Shown: one piece after another, positions 61,004 to 64,000 of the stretch
Position numbering within the stretch: position 1 is the first letter of the stretch
Layout: each line of letters opens with the position of its first letter
Assembly: GCA_019416685.1 (NCBI GenBank)
Contig: DXWV01000101.1
Location: 62,001 to 126,000, forward strand
Length of the DNA: 64,000 bases
Direction of reading: 5' to 3'
Source: Bacteroides sp.
Lineage (GTDB): Bacteria > Bacteroidota > Bacteroidia > Bacteroidales > Bacteroidaceae
The notes under the pieces: generated by a model
The model's input: only the letters and a program-made list of their open reading frames with translations
What the model was told of the DNA's origin: nothing
The model's database searches: none
Program-made: the position numbers and the translations under genes

Positions 61004-63314
61004 ATTTGATAAATAGTATTTTAGTTGCTATTCCTTCTTTACCATCTGCATCAGCAGCCAATACAAAATAAACCCCTGAAGGAACACGTCTTCCTTGCTG
61101 ATTCTTTCCATCCCATGTAAATTGTCCACCAACAGAAGTTCCGGCATAAATAAGTTTACCACTTACATTGGTTATTTTTACATCCGTATCCTGCACAAGT
61201 CCGGTTACGGTGACGACCCCTGTATAATCAGGTTTTACAGGATTAGGGAATGCATATACATCTTCTTTTTTAAAACTACTTTTGGGTTCTATCGCATCAC
61301 TCTGATAAGATACCAAACCTTTGCTTGTTCCTATGAAAACTTCTCCTGTATTTGGATTAATAGCAATAGATTCTATGCTATTTGATAGTAACGGACTATT
61401 TTCTGTTGTAAAATGATGTATAGTCTCCAATCCATCGGGACTTAATAGATAGACTCCATTTGTTCCTGTTCCTATCCATTTACGGTTTCCTCCATCTATG
61501 GCGATGGCATTTATTTCATCATTTTCTAATAAGAAATCCGCCAGATTGGTTCCGTCATTACGGGGAACTTTTATTTGTGTACAATAAAAATCGTCATCAA
61601 AGAATTTTGAAGGATTATTAAGAATAATTGGTCCTTGTCCGGTTCCTATCCAAATAACTCCATTTTTGTCTTCCGCAATGCAATTAATACTTTTATGATT
61701 AAGAGCTGTACCATCCTGATTGGTAAAGTTACTGACGAATTTATGCTGGTGATCAGAAACATCTTCCAAAGTATTTTTAGTATTAACACAAAATACCCCA
61801 TAATTAGCCATCCAGGCCGAAGTAACCCAAAACCATCCTCTTTTGTCAAAAAGAGTATTTTCCAAGTTATTAACACCGGTAATTTCCGGATAACGTAAAC
61901 TTACCCATTTTCCGTCTGCTTTTAATATTTTAATTGGATTTTGGACTCCTGTTGCTTTATATCCCCCATAATTAGTCATCCAGAGATTATTATCATTATC
62001 ATATTTTAGTCCATTAATACGTATATATACATTACTATTTTTATCTGCTGATTCGAGTGCACTGTTATGCATACTATATTGCTTAACAAATTTCTTATTT
62101 CTAAATTCATATAATCCTTCTCCCACTGAAGCGGCAAAATGGTGTTCCGGATCATTAGGGTCTTGTATAACACAACTAATATCTCTATATAATTGGTTAG
62201 TTACTTCTTTTATACCATCTTCCTGAAAATTATTCCAGGTATTATTTCTTAATTCCATTATAGTACCAGCACGCTCTAGCCGATTTCCTATTTGTCCTCC
62301 GCCTGCGATAAGGAGACTTTCGTCTTCAAAAGTCATATAGTAGGTATAATTTCTTTTAGGACTATCCGGAATAATAGATTGTACAGTCTCTTCCAGTTTA
62401 TTTGATTGTTCATTATATTTGTAGCCTACTAATCCGTCATTATAGCGACTGGCCCAATATGTACCATTGTCGTAAGAGAAATGTGATACTCCTAACTGAT
62501 GATTTAATTTATTATTTTTATCTAAACTCGAAAATATGGTAAGTGAATTACTATTTCCTACTATAAACTTGTCTCCGTAAGTATTCATAAAATTATAATA
62601 TCCACTGATAAGTTGTGAATAACTATAATCTTCCTTGTTAATAAGATTAATTCCCCATACTATATTTCCTATTAATTCATTATTATAGATTGATAAACAG
62701 CTATATATGTTATTTGAAACTTTCTTCCAGTTATTAACATCCAATAAATTATCGGTTAATAGTCCTGTGAATAATCCTTCGGAAGACGCTGCATATATTT
62801 TTTTATCATCTACTGCACAGGCATTGATTTTTTTATTTAGAATATATGCATTACTGATTTCTCTTTTCTTTAAATTCAAAACCACAATTCCAAAAGGAGT
62901 CGATAAATAAGCATATTCTTTAATAAAATAAATATGATTAATATCTTTGTTCTGTGCCATATTTTTATTCATATAATCTGGTAGATTATATACATCTTCA
63001 TCATTTACCAATAAGTCTATGTTTGCATTGGAGTATACAATGATCAGTGTCTTGTAAGTACTTTGATATGCTATATATGCTATATCAGTATCGCTCAATG
63101 GATTCCCTTTCTGATAACGATGAACAGAAGTATCTTCTTTATCATAAGAGAATAGACTACCGTTGCCTAAGGCATAAATCAGATTACCAGCAGGTTCAGA
63201 ATGCGTCACATTGTGATAGGACAAATAAGTTTGCCAGCTTCCAATAGCATGTTGTGCATATAGTGGTATAGCAGCAAAAAGAGCAACAATGGTATATACT
63301 ATCTTTTTTTTCAT
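61002..63314 (-). CDS. porZ: PorZ-like propeller protein with a sorting-type C-terminal domain
   Basis: A 770-residue secreted protein (signal about 1-20). The start IGSWQTYLSYHNVTHSEPAGNLIYALGNGSLFSYD is the hallmark of PorZ. Two beta-propellers follow, with Reg_prop-type repeats (LWMTNYGG; GVIWIGTGQGPIILNN; EVFIGTSKGLVSY), and the last 85 residues form a T9SS-type C-terminal domain (KEDVYAFPNPVKPDYTGVV; VPSGVYFVLAADADGK). In Porphyromonas, PorZ is a surface part of the type IX secretion attachment complex and delivers A-LPS. No other Por gene is in the window. It is 10 bp downstream of the nucleotide pyrophosphatase gene. Confidence 0.8.
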   Translation of the reverse strand: MKKKIVYTIVALFAAIPLYAQHAIGSWQTYLSYHNVTHSEPAGNLIYALGNGSLFSYDKEDTSVHRYQKGNPLSDTDIAYIAYQSTYKTLIIVYSNANIDLLVNDEDVYNLPDYMNKNMAQNKDINHIYFIKEYAYLSTPFGIVVLNLKKREISNAYILNKKINACAVDDKKIYAASSEGLFTGLLTDNLLDVNNWKKVSNNIYSCLSIYNNELIGNIVWGINLINKEDYSYSQLISGYYNFMNTYGDKFIVGNSNSLTIFSSLDKNNKLNHQLGVSHFSYDNGTYWASRYNDGLVGYKYNEQSNKLEETVQSIIPDSPKRNYTYYMTFEDESLLIAGGGQIGNRLERAGTIMELRNNTWNNFQEDGIKEVTNQLYRDISCVIQDPNDPEHHFAASVGEGLYEFRNKKFVKQYSMHNSALESADKNSNVYIRINGLKYDNDNNLWMTNYGGYKATGVQNPIKILKADGKWVSLRYPEITGVNNLENTLFDKRGWFWVTSAWMANYGVFCVNTKNTLEDVSDHQHKFVSNFTNQDGTALNHKSINCIAEDKNGVIWIGTGQGPIILNNPSKFFDDDFYCTQIKVPRNDGTNLADFLLENDEINAIAIDGGNRKWIGTGTNGVYLLSPDGLETIHHFTTENSPLLSNSIESIAINPNTGEVFIGTSKGLVSYQSDAIEPKSSFKKEDVYAFPNPVKPDYTGVVTVTGLVQDTDVKITNVSGKLIYAGTSVGGQFTWDGKNQQGRRVPSGVYFVLAADADGKEGIATKILFIK

Positions 63315-63324
63315 AAGTTAGTTA

Positions 63325-63906
63325 TTATAAAGAGTGAAGAAATTCACAGAGCTTATTTATAGCTAACGCGCGATGACTGATTTTATTTTTTATATCACTC
63401 CCAAGTTCGGCAAATGTTTCATTATATCCTTCTGGGATGAAGATAGGATCGTATCCAAATCCTGAATCCCCTCTTTTGGTAATACCTATTTCTCCTTTTA
63501 TAATTCCTTCAAACAAATATTTATTTCCATCGATAATAAGTGAAATAGCTGTACGAAATTGCGCTTTACGGTTGTTTTTTTCTTTTAAATTATCGAGCAA
63601 TTTAATCATATTGGCTTCTGAATTATGTCCATAACCGGCATAACGGGCAGAATATACCCCGGGAGCTCCTTCTAATGCTTCAACCTCAAGCCCGGTATCG
63701 TCAGCAAAACAATTCATTCCATAATTCTCATAGATAAACTGAGATTTTAGCAGCGCATTTCCTTCCAGAGTATCAGCTGTTTCCGGAATATTTGTATGAC
63801 AGTTTATATCATTTAGGCTGAGGAGTTCTATTTGATTGCCTAAAATAGCTGATACTTCTTCTAATTTATGAAGATTATTAGTAGCAAAGACAAGTTTTCT
63901 TTTCAT
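63325..63906 (-). CDS. rdgB: XTP/dITP pyrophosphatase (RdgB/HAM1)
   Basis: A 193-residue nucleotide pyrophosphatase that removes non-canonical purine nucleotides. Family motifs are all present: VFATNNLHKLEEVSAIL (N-terminal TNN and Lys), CFADDTGLEVEALEGAPGVYSARYAG (active-site acid cluster), GDSGFGYDPIF and the closing KISHRALAINKL. Length is normal. It is the first gene of a two-gene leftward unit with the PorZ-like gene, 10 bp apart. Confidence 0.95.
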   Translation of the reverse strand: MKRKLVFATNNLHKLEEVSAILGNQIELLSLNDINCHTNIPETADTLEGNALLKSQFIYENYGMNCFADDTGLEVEALEGAPGVYSARYAGYGHNSEANMIKLLDNLKEKNNRKAQFRTAISLIIDGNKYLFEGIIKGEIGITKRGDSGFGYDPIFIPEGYNETFAELGSDIKNKISHRALAINKLCEFLHSL

Positions 63907-63936
63907 TCTGCGTTATATTTGATATATTATATTTCA

Positions 63937-63944
63937 CAAAAATA
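63937..63944 (-). promoter_or_regulatory. Bacteroides -7 box for the rdgB-porZ unit
   Basis: The minus strand reads TATTTTTG, an exact TAnnTTTG, 30 bp upstream of the rdgB start. A TTTG word lies about 23 bp above it. Confidence 0.5.
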
Positions 63945-64000
63945 CAGAATGAGACGGATTTTGAAAACAAATAACGTAAAACTTTGGATTTTAATCGCAT

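Noticed and set aside
1..64000. tRNA, rRNA or insertion sequence
   Set aside because: No cloverleaf-like, ribosomal or transposase-coding sequence was recognised in any gap.

Overview
The window reads as chromosome from a gut-type Bacteroides. The grounds are paired SusC/SusD genes, an ECF sigma/FecR anti-sigma switch, a one-protein hybrid two-component regulator (HTCS), Bacteroides-type -7 promoter boxes (TAnnTTTG) in front of many genes, and housekeeping genes of Bacteroidota type. The species cannot be named from sequence alone. Family names below come from reading the proteins; no database search was run.

Left edge (1-4810): a leftward phage-like or tail-like module leaves the window. 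It holds a putative tail-tube gene with its own promoter and terminator, followed by a putative tail assembly chaperone. Two small unknown genes come next, then about 1.2 kb of non-coding DNA carrying a 23-bp-period TGTACA array. After that comes a HigB/HigA-type toxin-antitoxin pair whose antitoxin is fused to an ImmA/IrrE-type zinc protease domain. A perfect 50-bp palindrome lies just upstream of the pair.

PUL 1 (5048-21254, rightward): ECF sigma factor, FecR-type anti-sigma, DUF4838 (GH163-like) hydrolase, GH20 hexosaminidase, SusC with an N-terminal STN signalling domain, SusD, a small lipoprotein, a LamG/GH18 endoglycosidase and a GH95 fucosidase. The set fits capture and trimming of host N-glycans or related fucosylated GlcNAc-containing glycans.

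Core genes (21221-26146): PBP4-type carboxypeptidase, dihydrolipoyl dehydrogenase, a PH-domain membrane protein and nadB.

PUL 2 (26691-52478): a leftward arm (alginate-lyase-family lyase, GH88, a secreted protein with a sorting-type tail, GH89) and a rightward arm (a second secreted protein with such a tail, a large polysaccharide lyase, GH35, two tandem SusC/SusD pairs), ended by a leftward HTCS gene. Two lyases plus GH88 point to a uronic-acid-containing polysaccharide. No sulfatase or sulfatase-maturase is present, so the target is probably unsulfated. A 39-bp motif (29/39 identical) lies upstream of both the lyase arm and the first SusC, in the same orientation relative to each gene, and is a candidate HTCS operator.

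Right part (52683-63906): rubrerythrin, a SulP transporter, a radical SAM protein, an HhH/beta-barrel-like protein, a DUF4294 protein, a TrmH-type methyltransferase, nadA, a PorZ-like propeller protein with a C-terminal sorting-type domain, and an XTP/dITP pyrophosphatase.

Intergenic DNA is rich in structure. There are three copies of a composite inverted-repeat element (1231-1365, 18586-18766, 36358-36462), a related pair of about 60-bp palindromes bracketing GH89, hairpins built on GTGATAAG, and several long perfect terminator-like hairpins. No rRNA, tRNA, CRISPR array or insertion sequence was recognised.
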